Of a stretch of 14,399 nt of DNA, positions 1 to 5,602 are shown in pieces. Location of the stretch: NCBI GenBank assembly GCA_020025955.1, contig JAHHRF010000043.1, positions 1 to 14,399 on the forward strand, written 5' to 3'. Under the pieces are notes generated by a model that was given only the letters and a program-made list of their open reading frames with translations, was not told where the DNA came from and ran no database searches. The translations under genes and the position numbers were made by a program. This stretch comes from Sutterella sp. GTDB lineage: Bacteria; Pseudomonadota; Gammaproteobacteria; Burkholderiales; Burkholderiaceae_F. Position 1 is the first letter of the stretch; every line of letters starts with the position of its first letter.

Positions 1-704
1 CCAATGTCAGTCGACCCCGTAAAGGCTAACTTGTCAAAGCCCGGGTTATCCAACATGGCCTGGCCCGAAACGCTCCCGCGACCCGTGATGATGTTGACGA
101 CCCCAGGGGGCAAGATGTCGGCTAAGACCTTACCCAATTCCGTAAGGCTCAACGGCGTCGTCGACGAACTCTTAATCACGACGCAGTTCCCTGCTGCCAA
201 GGCGGGGGCTAACTTCCAAGCGCCCATCAAGAAGGGGAAGTTCCAGGGAATAATCTGACCCACCACGCCAATGGGTTCCTTCAAGATGATGGAAAGGGTG
301 TTTTCGTTAATCATCGTGGCCGTGCCTTCTTCAGCGCGCAAGCACCCGGCGAAATAACGGAAGTGATCCACCGCTAACGGAATGTCCGCATTCATCGTTT
401 CACGAATGGGCTTACCGTTATCAATCGTTTCGCACGTCGCGAAATGCTCGAGATTGGCTTCAATGGCATCCGCAATCTTTAAAAGGAGTAACGAGCGCTC
501 TTGGGGGCTCACTTTGCGCCAGGCAGGGAGAGCTGCCTTAGCAGCCTGCACGGCACGCTCGACGTCACCCACGGAGGCGTCCGCGAAGTCGGCAATCTTT
601 TCGCCGTTGGCGGGGTTATATGACGCGAACGTGGCGTCCCCTTCGGCGGAGACCCATTCGTTATTGATTAAAAGACCGTAGCGGTTTTGTCGCGTCATCG
701 TCAT
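1..704 (-). CDS. Aldehyde dehydrogenase, AldB/ExaC type (N-terminal half, runs off left edge)
   Basis: Reading the minus strand from ATG at 704 gives 234 complete codons, open to the window edge. The family oxidises aldehydes to acids with NAD(P)+ in the cytoplasm; the AldB/ExaC branch handles acetaldehyde and related alcohol-derived aldehydes. Visible landmarks are DNGKPIRE at about 96-102, PLAVDHFRYFAGC at about 109-121, the cofactor-site stretch GQIIPWNFP at about 149-157, AAGNCVVIK at about 170-178 (cofactor-binding Lys), and FTGSTDIG at the edge. The catalytic Glu and Cys would lie beyond position 1. Length expected for the family is about 500 residues, so roughly half is missing through truncation by the window, not decay. 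ATG 704 is preferred over ATG 698 because AAGGAA sits 7 nt upstream of it. The gene diverges from the LuxR-type regulator at 1054 and may be its target. Substrate specificity cannot be read from this half. Confidence 0.93.
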   Translation of the reverse strand, partial: MTMTRQNRYGLLINNEWVSAEGDATFASYNPANGEKIADFADASVGDVERAVQAAKAALPAWRKVSPQERSLLLLKIADAIEANLEHFATCETIDNGKPIRETMNADIPLAVDHFRYFAGCLRAEEGTATMINENTLSIILKEPIGVVGQIIPWNFPFLMGAWKLAPALAAGNCVVIKSSSTTPLSLTELGKVLADILPPGVVNIITGRGSVSGQAMLDNPGFDKLAFTGSTDI

Positions 705-745
705 AGAAGTGTTCCTTCAAACTAAATTACCAAAAGCAAGAAACG

Positions 746-862
746 CCTCTCCCTGAGGGGAGTGCGCGTTCACATCGAACTATTGAGTGTAGGTCAGATT
801 TCTGTTTTCCTCTACCTCGTACGAGGTACGGTTTGCGTTAACGCAAACGCCTCGCCCAGAGG
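746..862. promoter_or_regulatory. Three CCTC-N4/5-GAGG dyads (746-758, 815-826, 850-862)
   Basis: CCTC-TCCCT-GAGG lies at 746-758, CCTC-GTAC-GAGG at 815-826 and CCTC-GCCCA-GAGG at 850-862. The outer two also share longer context: AAACGCCTC followed by six bases and AGGGGA, starting at about 741 and 845, which makes them imperfect direct repeats. The dyads are centred at about 752, 820.5 and 856. Repeated short dyads between divergent genes are typical of an operator array. The binding protein is unknown; the adjacent LuxR-type regulator is one candidate. Confidence 0.55.
813..848. promoter_or_regulatory. Two adjacent perfect palindromes (16 bp and 18 bp)
   Basis: TACCTCGTACGAGGTA at 813-828 is a perfect 16-bp palindrome. 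GTTTGCGTTAACGCAAAC at 831-848 is a perfect 18-bp palindrome. They are separated by only 2 bp (CG). With no spacer loop they look more like sites for dimeric DNA-binding proteins than terminators, and no T-run follows on either strand. The first contains the middle CCTC/GAGG dyad of the array above. Confidence 0.6.
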
Positions 863-946
863 GGAAATGAGAAAAAGGCGTCAACCTCAAGTCGCACAGG
901 ACGTAGACGCAGTTGACGTGTTTAGGGGTTGGCTAAAAGGCTGTAC

Positions 947-959
947 TACCCTATGGGTA
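947..959. promoter_or_regulatory. TACCC-TAT-GGGTA dyad upstream of the LuxR-type gene
   Basis: A 5+3+5 inverted repeat centred at 953. If the promoter proposed at 968-996 is right, it would sit roughly 50 bp upstream of the transcription start, a usual activator position. Its core ACCCTATGG recurs at 3803-3811. The binding protein is unknown. Confidence 0.35.
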
Positions 960-967
960 TCCCTCAC

Positions 968-996
968 TTCAAATGCTCCCACTGAAGTTGTAAGAT
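968..996 (+). promoter_or_regulatory. Weak sigma70-like promoter for the LuxR-type regulator
   Basis: TTCAAA (968-973) and TAAGAT (991-996) are separated by 17 bp and lie about 60 bp upstream of the regulator ATG. The -35 match is poor, so activation by a factor bound upstream would be expected. This is a pattern match only. Confidence 0.3.
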
Positions 997-1053
997 GAAA
1001 TCAAACCGCAACGGTTGAGACCAACACAACATTTCACGTTTTCAGGAGTGCCC

Positions 1054-1743
1054 ATGACCGATTCCTCGGATACGCCGATTGTTGACGATTTTGTGGTGCA
1101 TCTGGTCGATGTTCAAACCGAAGCCCGCCTTCATTTAGGCCGACTGCTTGAAGCCAACGGTTGGCGGGTGAAGCACTACGCTGCGGGCGCGATCCTCCTT
1201 CGTGCCTTAGACCGCTTTACGCCAGGCGTGGTGGTGAGTGGCAAAATCTTGACGCCCCGATCCGTCTACCCGGGTGTCCCCGTCGCCCCCGCCACGCCCG
1301 CAAATGCCTTGAAACTCCTCTTGGCCTTGAAAGCCCAAGATCCGAGCCTGCCCTTCATTTTGTATGACGACGCCATCACGGTGAAAGAAGCCGTGCACCT
1401 CATGGAAGAGGGCGCTTTTACCGTGATTGAACGCCCCGATTTCGAGGCCCTCACTCGTGCGCTCACTCGTGCCCAGTCGCCTAACGTCACGGACTACAAC
1501 GAAACTCAACAGTTTCTCTTTGGTTGGCAGCATCTCACGGAGCGAGAACGCGCCGTAGCGAAATACTTGGCTCGCGGGATGAGTAACCGCGAGATTGCGG
1601 AAACCTTAGGGGGCTTGTCGCCGAAGACCGTGCAGGCCCACTGCTCGGAAATCTTCAAGAAAACGGACTGTCATGGTCGGGTTCGCGTCGTCAAGATGAT
1701 GAAGGCGTTGGCCGGTCAGCAGGCCATGAATGTGTCCTCTTAA
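1054..1743 (+). CDS. LuxR/FixJ-type transcriptional regulator with degenerate receiver domain
   Basis: This is a 229-residue protein. Residues about 13-138 have the outline of a response-regulator receiver (VVHLVDV at 14-20, LLEANGWRVKHYAAG at 31-45, AVHLMEEGAFTVIERPDF at 113-130). Residues about 161-215 form a LuxR-type helix-turn-helix (LTERER, GMSNREIAE, SPKTVQAH). This matches FixJ-like regulators in length and order. The receiver is odd: there is no Asp or Glu from 54 to 95, so the phospho-acceptor Asp is gone, a Pro-rich stretch (68-84) occupies the following loop, and the usual KP pair is RP (127-128). It probably responds to something other than phosphorylation, or acts constitutively. 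No sensor kinase is adjacent. The HTH carries one extra Gly (GGLSPKT). ATG 1054 is chosen over the upstream 1015 start because CAGGAG lies 5 nt before it. It may control the divergent dehydrogenase. Confidence 0.88.
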   Translation: MTDSSDTPIVDDFVVHLVDVQTEARLHLGRLLEANGWRVKHYAAGAILLRALDRFTPGVVVSGKILTPRSVYPGVPVAPATPANALKLLLALKAQDPSLPFILYDDAITVKEAVHLMEEGAFTVIERPDFEALTRALTRAQSPNVTDYNETQQFLFGWQHLTERERAVAKYLARGMSNREIAETLGGLSPKTVQAHCSEIFKKTDCHGRVRVVKMMKALAGQQAMNVSS

Positions 1744-1796
1744 AACCCTTTCCAACACTCAACTCAAAAGCCAAATTCAAAATCTACCAATGCAAA

Positions 1797-1824
1797 AAAG
1801 GGGGCCTCGTCATCGGCCCCCTTT
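1797..1824 (+). terminator. Rho-independent terminator after the LuxR-type gene (possibly bidirectional)
   Basis: AAAGGGGGCC (1797-1806) pairs perfectly with GGCCCCCTTT (1815-1824) around an 8-nt loop. T-rich sequence follows on the plus strand, and an A-tract at 1794-1799 gives a U-tract on the minus strand, so it could stop transcription from both sides. Confidence 0.8.
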
Positions 1825-1886
1825 GTTGTAGGTAACGATTGGTTTTCTCGTCTCGATAAACATTGAGTGAAACGTCCCCAAAAAAT

Positions 1887-1924
1887 AAAGAAGACCGAGC
1901 GGGAAGAGAGACTCGGCCTTCTTT
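1887..1924 (-). terminator. Rho-independent terminator of the tetraheme cytochrome gene
   Basis: AAAGAAG-A-CCGAG (1887-1899) pairs with CTCGG-C-CTTCTTT (1912-1924): 12 pairs and one A/C mismatch, 12-nt loop. The A-run at 1880-1885 reads as a U-tract on the minus strand, directly after the cytochrome stop codon. Confidence 0.82.
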
Positions 1925-1936
1925 AAGGGTGAAGCG

Positions 1937-2305
1937 TTACTTCACCTTGAAATCATAGCTATGGCACTGCGCACAGAAGTTTTGCGGTTGGTCATGACCG
2001 CTGTGGCAGTTCACGCAATCCAATTGATCCTTGTAGTGCGGGGACGTGTGCGGATTGCGCGGTTTCACGTGCGCGGTCTTTTCCACCAAGGCTTTGGTGT
2101 TGTGACACATCTGGCACTGTTCAATGGACGGCTCTTCTAAATTTTTTGGGTCAGGTCCATGGCAGGCCGCGCAGGGAACGCCCGCTTTCGCATGGCGATC
2201 CGCTAAAACGGGTTGATCTGCTGCCATGGCACTCATGGACAGCGTACCCACTACAGCCAAAAGTAGCGGGGCGATAAATTGGGATAAAGACAGGCTCGGG
2301 GTCAT
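1937..2305 (-). CDS. Small periplasmic tetraheme cytochrome c (CctA/STC-like, cytochrome c3 superfamily)
   Basis: This 122-residue protein has a signal peptide of about 28 residues (hydrophobic core ending MSAMA, then ADQP). The mature part is about 94 residues with four CXXCH heme sites: CAACH, CQMCH, CVNCH and CAQCH. Spare histidines in RHAK, NPHTSPHY and GHD are plausible second axial ligands. Size and heme spacing match the Shewanella small tetraheme cytochrome and the heme domain of flavocytochrome c fumarate reductase. It would shuttle electrons in the periplasm between a quinol dehydrogenase and terminal reductases. It stands alone here: no flavoprotein or NapC/CymA partner is adjacent. 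Heme attachment would need the Ccm system, part of which is encoded at 9639-13098. ATG 2305 is preferred over TTG 2317 because GGAG lies 6 nt upstream and the signal peptide then starts correctly. Confidence 0.93.
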   Translation of the reverse strand: MTPSLSLSQFIAPLLLAVVGTLSMSAMAADQPVLADRHAKAGVPCAACHGPDPKNLEEPSIEQCQMCHNTKALVEKTAHVKPRNPHTSPHYKDQLDCVNCHSGHDQPQNFCAQCHSYDFKVK

Positions 2306-2365
2306 AGGCCACTCCAAACGTTAACGGGGCAACCTCTATTGGGTCTAAGCCTAGTCTGCCCTTTT

Positions 2366-2381
2366 AATGTCCTAGGACATT
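2366..2381. promoter_or_regulatory. Perfect 16-bp palindrome between the cytochrome and endonuclease genes
   Basis: AATGTCCTAGGACATT is a perfect palindrome about 60 bp upstream of the cytochrome ATG and about 50 bp upstream of the proposed endonuclease -10 box. It is likely an operator for one or both divergent genes. It does not match the FNR consensus (TTGAT-N4-ATCAA), although TTGATA overlaps its right end. Confidence 0.45.
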
Positions 2382-2430
2382 TGATAAAAGCCAAGGGGAG
2401 GCGGGCTCGCTAGGGGGTAGAGGCGAGTTT

Positions 2431-2438
2431 GCTACAAT
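2431..2438 (+). promoter_or_regulatory. Extended -10 promoter element for endonuclease I
   Basis: TACAAT at 2433-2438 is preceded by TG-N two bases upstream (extended -10 type). No good -35 lies 17 bp upstream. It predicts a start near 2445 and a 5' UTR of about 38 nt. GAGGC/GCCTC flank the box (2420-2424, 2439-2443). Confidence 0.45.
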
Positions 2439-2482
2439 GCCTCAACATAAATTTTTCAGCTTTTCTCTTTTCTCGACCCCCT

Positions 2483-3382
2483 ATGAAACGTAAACGTCGT
2501 AATAATTCCGGTCTTTTGCGCTTGATTGCCCAAATCCCCAATAAACCCTTGCGTGTGCTCTTAACGATCATTGTGGTGATGGTCTCGGTGCCCGCTGCCG
2601 TGCAGTATCAGGCGTATGCGTCCGAAGGGGGCAATCAAACGATTGAAGACTTCCAGCAGTCCAAACGCTTGTTACTTCGTGACGTGTACGACTACGTCCC
2701 GAAGAAAACGATTTATTGCGGCTTTGCCTTTGAAAAGGACAAAACCATTCATTTGCCCAAAGGCTTTAAGACGCCTTCGCACCATGAGCGCGCGGGTCGC
2801 GTTGAATGGGAACATGTGGTCCCCGCAGAAAACTTCGGTCGCTTCTTTAAAGAATGGGAAGAGGGGGATTCGAGCTGCAAGAAAAATGGTCATGCGTACA
2901 AGGGTCGCAAGTGCGCAACGGACGCCTCCAAGGGCTACCGTTTAATGCAAGCCGACATGTATAACTTGTACCCGGCCGTCGGGGCCGTTAACGCCATGCG
3001 TTTAAATTACAAGTTCATGGACTTTAATAATCCGCAGTTGCCCAACACCTTTGGCGTGTGCGAAATGAAGATCCGAGACCATCAGGCTGAGCCCCCGCGT
3101 CGAGCGCGCGGTGAGATTGCGCGCGCCATGCTCTATATGGACAAGGTCTACGGGAAATTCAACCTCTCGAGCCAACAGCGCCAACTCGCACAAGCTTGGA
3201 ACGCCATGTACCCGGTGACCTCGGAAGAATGTGAGCGCAGCGCTCGCATTGAAGTGCTTCAGAAAAACGAAAACCCCTTTGTAAAAGAAGCGTGTTTTGC
3301 GAAGTCCAATTTGCGAGCCGACTACGAAGCGGCAGCCAAGGCACTCAAAGAAAAACTTAACGCCGGGAAAAAACGACGTTAA
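2483..3382 (+). CDS. endA: Endonuclease I, exported (EndA/Dns family)
   Basis: A 299-residue non-specific DNA endonuclease of the His-Me finger type, expected in the periplasm or secreted. A basic N-terminus and hydrophobic stretch (about 22-46, LRVLLTIIVVMVSVPAA) form a signal peptide or anchor. The catalytic block WEHVVPAENFG is at 109-119 with His111. Further family landmarks are DMYNLYPAVGAVN (158-170), AEPPRRARGEIAR (202-214), AWNAMYPVTSEECER (238-252) and NPFVKEAC (264-271). These closely follow E. coli EndA. Cysteines at 79, 132, 144, 193, 250 and 271 suggest disulfides, consistent with export. The C-terminus ends in a Lys/Arg-rich tail. ATG 2483 has no clear Shine-Dalgarno, but the alternative TTG at 2429 lies upstream of the -10 box and cannot be used. 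Roles in the family include nutrient DNA digestion and limiting DNA uptake. Confidence 0.93.
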   Translation: MKRKRRNNSGLLRLIAQIPNKPLRVLLTIIVVMVSVPAAVQYQAYASEGGNQTIEDFQQSKRLLLRDVYDYVPKKTIYCGFAFEKDKTIHLPKGFKTPSHHERAGRVEWEHVVPAENFGRFFKEWEEGDSSCKKNGHAYKGRKCATDASKGYRLMQADMYNLYPAVGAVNAMRLNYKFMDFNNPQLPNTFGVCEMKIRDHQAEPPRRARGEIARAMLYMDKVYGKFNLSSQQRQLAQAWNAMYPVTSEECERSARIEVLQKNENPFVKEACFAKSNLRADYEAAAKALKEKLNAGKKRR

Positions 3383-3389
3383 TTGCCCC

Positions 3390-3430
3390 AAAAAGGACGG
3401 TGGATTTAAAACGAATCCCCGTCCTTTTTT
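3390..3430 (+). terminator. Rho-independent terminator of endA
   Basis: AAAAAGGACGG (3390-3400) pairs with CCGTCCTTTTT (3419-3429). The stem continues inward as GGATT/AATCC (3402-3406, 3414-3418) after one bulged T. It is followed by a T-run and lies 8 nt after the stop codon. It is A/T symmetric, so it could also work in reverse. Confidence 0.88.
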
Positions 3431-3677
3431 CGTGATGGAGGAGGTTTAGTGAAGGGACTTTCCCTTTATCTACTTTCCCTCTCCTAGAAGGAATTCCCTA
3501 GGCGGTCTGTCTGATTTTTTAGATTTTGCAAAAGCGAATTTGCAAAACTAAAACGTCATCTGAGCAATAGCCTCTAGGTACATTGCCCAGTTAGGTTTGC
3601 GTTCAATAGAATTTTGCCCGTTCCGCCTACTCATTCGGGTGTTTTTTTGCGTCACGTGACCCGTTTTTCCTCATTCA
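3431..3677. other. Intergenic region with inverted repeats and a weak U-run hairpin
   Basis: No gene is visible. TTTTGCAAA (3524-3532) and TTTGCAAAA (3539-3547) are inverted copies 6 bp apart. CTGAGCAAT (3560-3568) pairs with ATTGCCCAG (3582-3590) with one mismatch. TGCCCG (3615-3620) can pair with CGGGTG (3636-3641, two G-U pairs) ahead of seven Ts (3642-3648), a weak terminator pattern. GTCACGTGAC (3651-3660) is a perfect 10-bp palindrome. This could be a short transcript ending near 3648, but there is no strong evidence for one. Confidence 0.4.
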
Positions 3678-3705
3678 TTGATAAACTTCGCCCAAGCTCA
3701 TTAAT
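3678..3705 (+). promoter_or_regulatory. Candidate sigma70 promoter for the NhaC-family gene
   Basis: TTGATA (3678-3683) and ATTAAT (3700-3705) are spaced by 16 bp; TAATGT at 3702-3707 is an alternative -10. Transcription from here would give a leader of about 205 nt that includes all the structured elements at 3740-3899. Pattern match only. Confidence 0.35.
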
Positions 3706-3739
3706 GTGCCCCACTTCTTTTTACGCACATCACTGAGCC

Positions 3740-3899
3740 CGAAGTGTGAGCCAAGGGGTCTTAGAACTCGCTTGACTCAAGAACACACTTCGTTTGACAT
3801 CAACCCTATGGTTGAGTGCTGTTCGTAACACGGGTCGGTAACCGCCGACGCTGTTTTCAATAAAACGGTTCATTCGTTACGACACCACTCAAGCCAACC
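3740..3899 (+). ncRNA. Candidate structured leader RNA (riboswitch-like) of the NhaC-family gene
   Basis: The core is a two-part stem: TTGAGTG (3812-3818) with CACTCAA (3886-3892), then a small internal loop, then TCGTAAC (3823-3829) with GTTACGA (3876-3882). Enclosed are GTCGG/CCGAC (3834-3838, 3845-3849, 6-nt loop) and CTGTTTT/AAAACGG (3851-3857, 3862-3868, CAAT loop). Together this is a three-way junction. Upstream, CGAAGTGTG (3740-3748) pairs with CACACTTCG (3784-3792) around a loop containing CTTGACTCAAG (3771-3781). CAACC (3801-3805) can pair with GGTTG (3810-3814), which excludes the closing stem. A second CAACC at 3895-3899, just before the ribosome site, could also take GGTTG. All pairings are seen in the sequence; the regulatory role is inference and no known riboswitch consensus was recognised. 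Confidence 0.5.
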
Positions 3900-3916
3900 T
3901 ACAAGGAAAATAACAA

Positions 3917-5458
3917 ATGGAACCGTTCCAGGCAGACTGGCTCTCGATCGTGCCTCCGATCGTAGCTATTGCCCTTGCTCTCATTACCAAGGAAGTGCTC
4001 TCTTCTTTGATTTTGGGTATTTTGACAGGCACTCTTATTTATACGGTCGGTACCGATGGCAACATCGTCATGGGTACCGTGGAAACCGCCTTCAACTTGA
4101 TGGTCAAGAAGGTGGACTTCAACATTCTGATCTTCTGCTCGTTACTGGGCGCATTGGTCTATGTCGTCGCGATGTCCGGCGGCTCGAAAGCTTACGGGAA
4201 GTGGGCCGTAAGCAAGATCAAGGGGCGTAAGAGCGCACTTGCTGCCACCTCGGGTCTCGGCGTGTTGATCTTCATCGACGACTACTTCAACTGCTTAACC
4301 GTGGGTACGGTGATGCGTCCGATTAGTGACCGTTATCGTATCGCTCGCGCCAAGCTCGCTTACATCGTGGACTCCACGGCGGCTCCGATTTGTATCATTG
4401 CCCCGGTGTCCTCCTGGGCAGCGGCTGTGGGCTCGTCCTTAAAGGATACGGGCGCTTTCCAGAGCGACATGGGCGCTTTTGTGGCCACGATTCCCTGGAA
4501 CTTCTACGCGCTCCTCTGTATCTTCATGGTGATCGTGATTGTGATCACGGACTATGACTTCGGTCCCATGCGTAAGGCAGAAGAACGCGCTTTAGAAGGC
4601 GTGGAAAGCGAAGGCATGAGCACGGCCTCGGCCGAACCCCCGCAGGGTAACCCCCGCGGTACGGTGATGGACATGCTCCTTCCCATCTTGGCTTTGATCG
4701 TGTTCGCCGTCTCCGCCATGCTCTATTCGGGCGGTTACTGGGGTGACGACGCGGCGTACCACGGCTTCGGTGCCGCAATGGGTAACGCCAGCGCCTCCAA
4801 CGCTTTGGTTTGGGCGAGTTTCGGTGCCATTGCTGTGGCCGGTCTCCTCTACATCCCCCGTCGCTTGGTCGCGTTCTCCGACTTCATGAGCGGCTTGGTG
4901 GAAGGGATGAAGCTCATGCTCCCCGCCAACATCATTCTCGTTTTGGCTTGGACCCTCTCCGGCGTTTGCCGTGAACTCCTCCAGACCCCGGAATTCATTC
5001 AGGGTATCGTGGTCTCGGGTGGTGCCAGCTGGTCGATGTTCTTGCCGTTAGCAGTCTTCGCGATTGCTGCCTTCTTGAGCTTCTCGACGGGTACGGCTTG
5101 GGGTACGTTCGGTATCTTGATCCCGATCGTGGTGCCGGTGATTCAGGCGATTGACCCCAACCTCACGATCGTGGCCTTGTCCGCTACGCTCGCGGGTGCG
5201 GTCTTCGGTGACCACTGCTCCCCGATTTCCGACACGACGATTCTCTCGTCCGCGGGTTCTGGCTGTAACCACATCGAGCACGTCTCGACCCAGTTACCGT
5301 ATGCCCTCGTGGTGGCGTTTGCCTCCGGTATGGGTTACTTGGTGGCCGGTCTCACGGGTGGCGATCTCCTCTGGAGCTTCTCCGCTGCGGTGATCACGAT
5401 GCTTGCCTTCGTCTTAGGGCTTCACTTCATGAAGCGTAACGACGCAGCCGCTGCCTAA
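3917..5458 (+). CDS. Na+/H+ antiporter NhaC-family transporter
   Basis: A 513-residue inner-membrane protein with about 11-12 hydrophobic segments, in the length range of the family. Members exchange Na+ and H+, or move organic acids and amino acids coupled to Na+ or in exchange, so the substrate is open. Conserved landmarks are IFIDDYFNCLTVG (118-130), RPISDRYRIARAKLAYIVDSTAAP (134-157), TGTAWGTFGI (391-400) and the hallmark GDHCSPISDTT (431-441). A polar cytoplasmic loop lies at about 212-250. AGGAA stands 8 nt before the ATG. Codon choice looks more restricted (GGT, CGT, CTC, ATC) than in the neighbours, suggesting strong expression. It is monocistronic, with its own terminator, and has a long structured leader that may sense a ligand. 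The M20 peptidase and dsbI downstream are separately terminated or promoted, so the context does not fix the substrate. Confidence 0.9.
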   Translation: MEPFQADWLSIVPPIVAIALALITKEVLSSLILGILTGTLIYTVGTDGNIVMGTVETAFNLMVKKVDFNILIFCSLLGALVYVVAMSGGSKAYGKWAVSKIKGRKSALAATSGLGVLIFIDDYFNCLTVGTVMRPISDRYRIARAKLAYIVDSTAAPICIIAPVSSWAAAVGSSLKDTGAFQSDMGAFVATIPWNFYALLCIFMVIVIVITDYDFGPMRKAEERALEGVESEGMSTASAEPPQGNPRGTVMDMLLPILALIVFAVSAMLYSGGYWGDDAAYHGFGAAMGNASASNALVWASFGAIAVAGLLYIPRRLVAFSDFMSGLVEGMKLMLPANIILVLAWTLSGVCRELLQTPEFIQGIVVSGGASWSMFLPLAVFAIAAFLSFSTGTAWGTFGILIPIVVPVIQAIDPNLTIVALSATLAGAVFGDHCSPISDTTILSSAGSGCNHIEHVSTQLPYALVVAFASGMGYLVAGLTGGDLLWSFSAAVITMLAFVLGLHFMKRNDAAAA

Positions 5459-5480
5459 AGCCAATTCGCTTTAAGCACTC

Positions 5481-5518
5481 AAGGTCTCTTTCTTCTCGAT
5501 GAGGAAAGGGACCTTTTT
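5481..5518 (+). terminator. Rho-independent terminator of the NhaC-family gene
   Basis: AAGGTCTCTTTC (5481-5492) pairs with GAAAGGGACCTT (5504-5515), 12 pairs including one G-U, loop 11 nt, followed by Ts. Confidence 0.85.
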
Positions 5519-5539
5519 CCTTTTGTGGTCCTCTCAAAG

Positions 5540-5568
5540 TTGGACTTCCCCGTGGGCTTGGGTACACT
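5540..5568 (+). promoter_or_regulatory. Candidate sigma70 promoter for dsbI
   Basis: TTGGAC (5540-5545), 17-bp spacer, TACACT (5563-5568). It lies 34 bp upstream of the dsbI ATG, just after the preceding terminator. This is a partial consensus match. Confidence 0.4.
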
Positions 5569-5602
5569 TGTAGGGAAGTAAAAAAGAAATTGACGTCAAA
5601 CT

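Larger units (their letters stand above)
705..1053. other. Divergent intergenic region between aldehyde dehydrogenase and LuxR-type regulator
   Basis: This 349-bp region contains no convincing gene. A GTG-started open frame at 762-998 has no ribosome site and its translation crosses the palindromes. The region holds three CCTC-N4/5-GAGG dyads, two adjacent perfect palindromes, a TACCC/GGGTA dyad and a weak sigma70-like promoter facing the regulator, each listed separately. It must carry both divergent promoters, but I could not assign a convincing promoter for the dehydrogenase. Confidence 0.8.

Noticed and set aside
4..681. Plus-strand open frames at 4-258 and 382-681
   Set aside because: They are antisense to a clear aldehyde dehydrogenase reading frame on the minus strand with conserved motifs.
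762..998. Open frame of 78 codons between the dehydrogenase and the LuxR-type gene
   Set aside because: GTG start without ribosome site, spans the palindromes and operator-like repeats, and the protein has no recognisable character.
1015..1053. Upstream in-frame start for the LuxR-type regulator
   Set aside because: No ribosome site there; ATG 1054 has CAGGAG 5 nt upstream and the receiver domain starts soon after.
2381..2390. FNR box at TTGATAAAAG
   Set aside because: Only one half-site matches; the expected ATCAA partner 4 bp away is absent.
2429..2482. Upstream TTG start for endonuclease I
   Set aside because: It lies upstream of the TACAAT box that appears to be the promoter; starting at ATG 2483 gives a normal signal peptide.
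3560..3648. Known small RNA such as 6S or tmRNA
   Set aside because: Too short and lacking the long internal-bubble or tRNA-like ends expected; only generic hairpins are visible.
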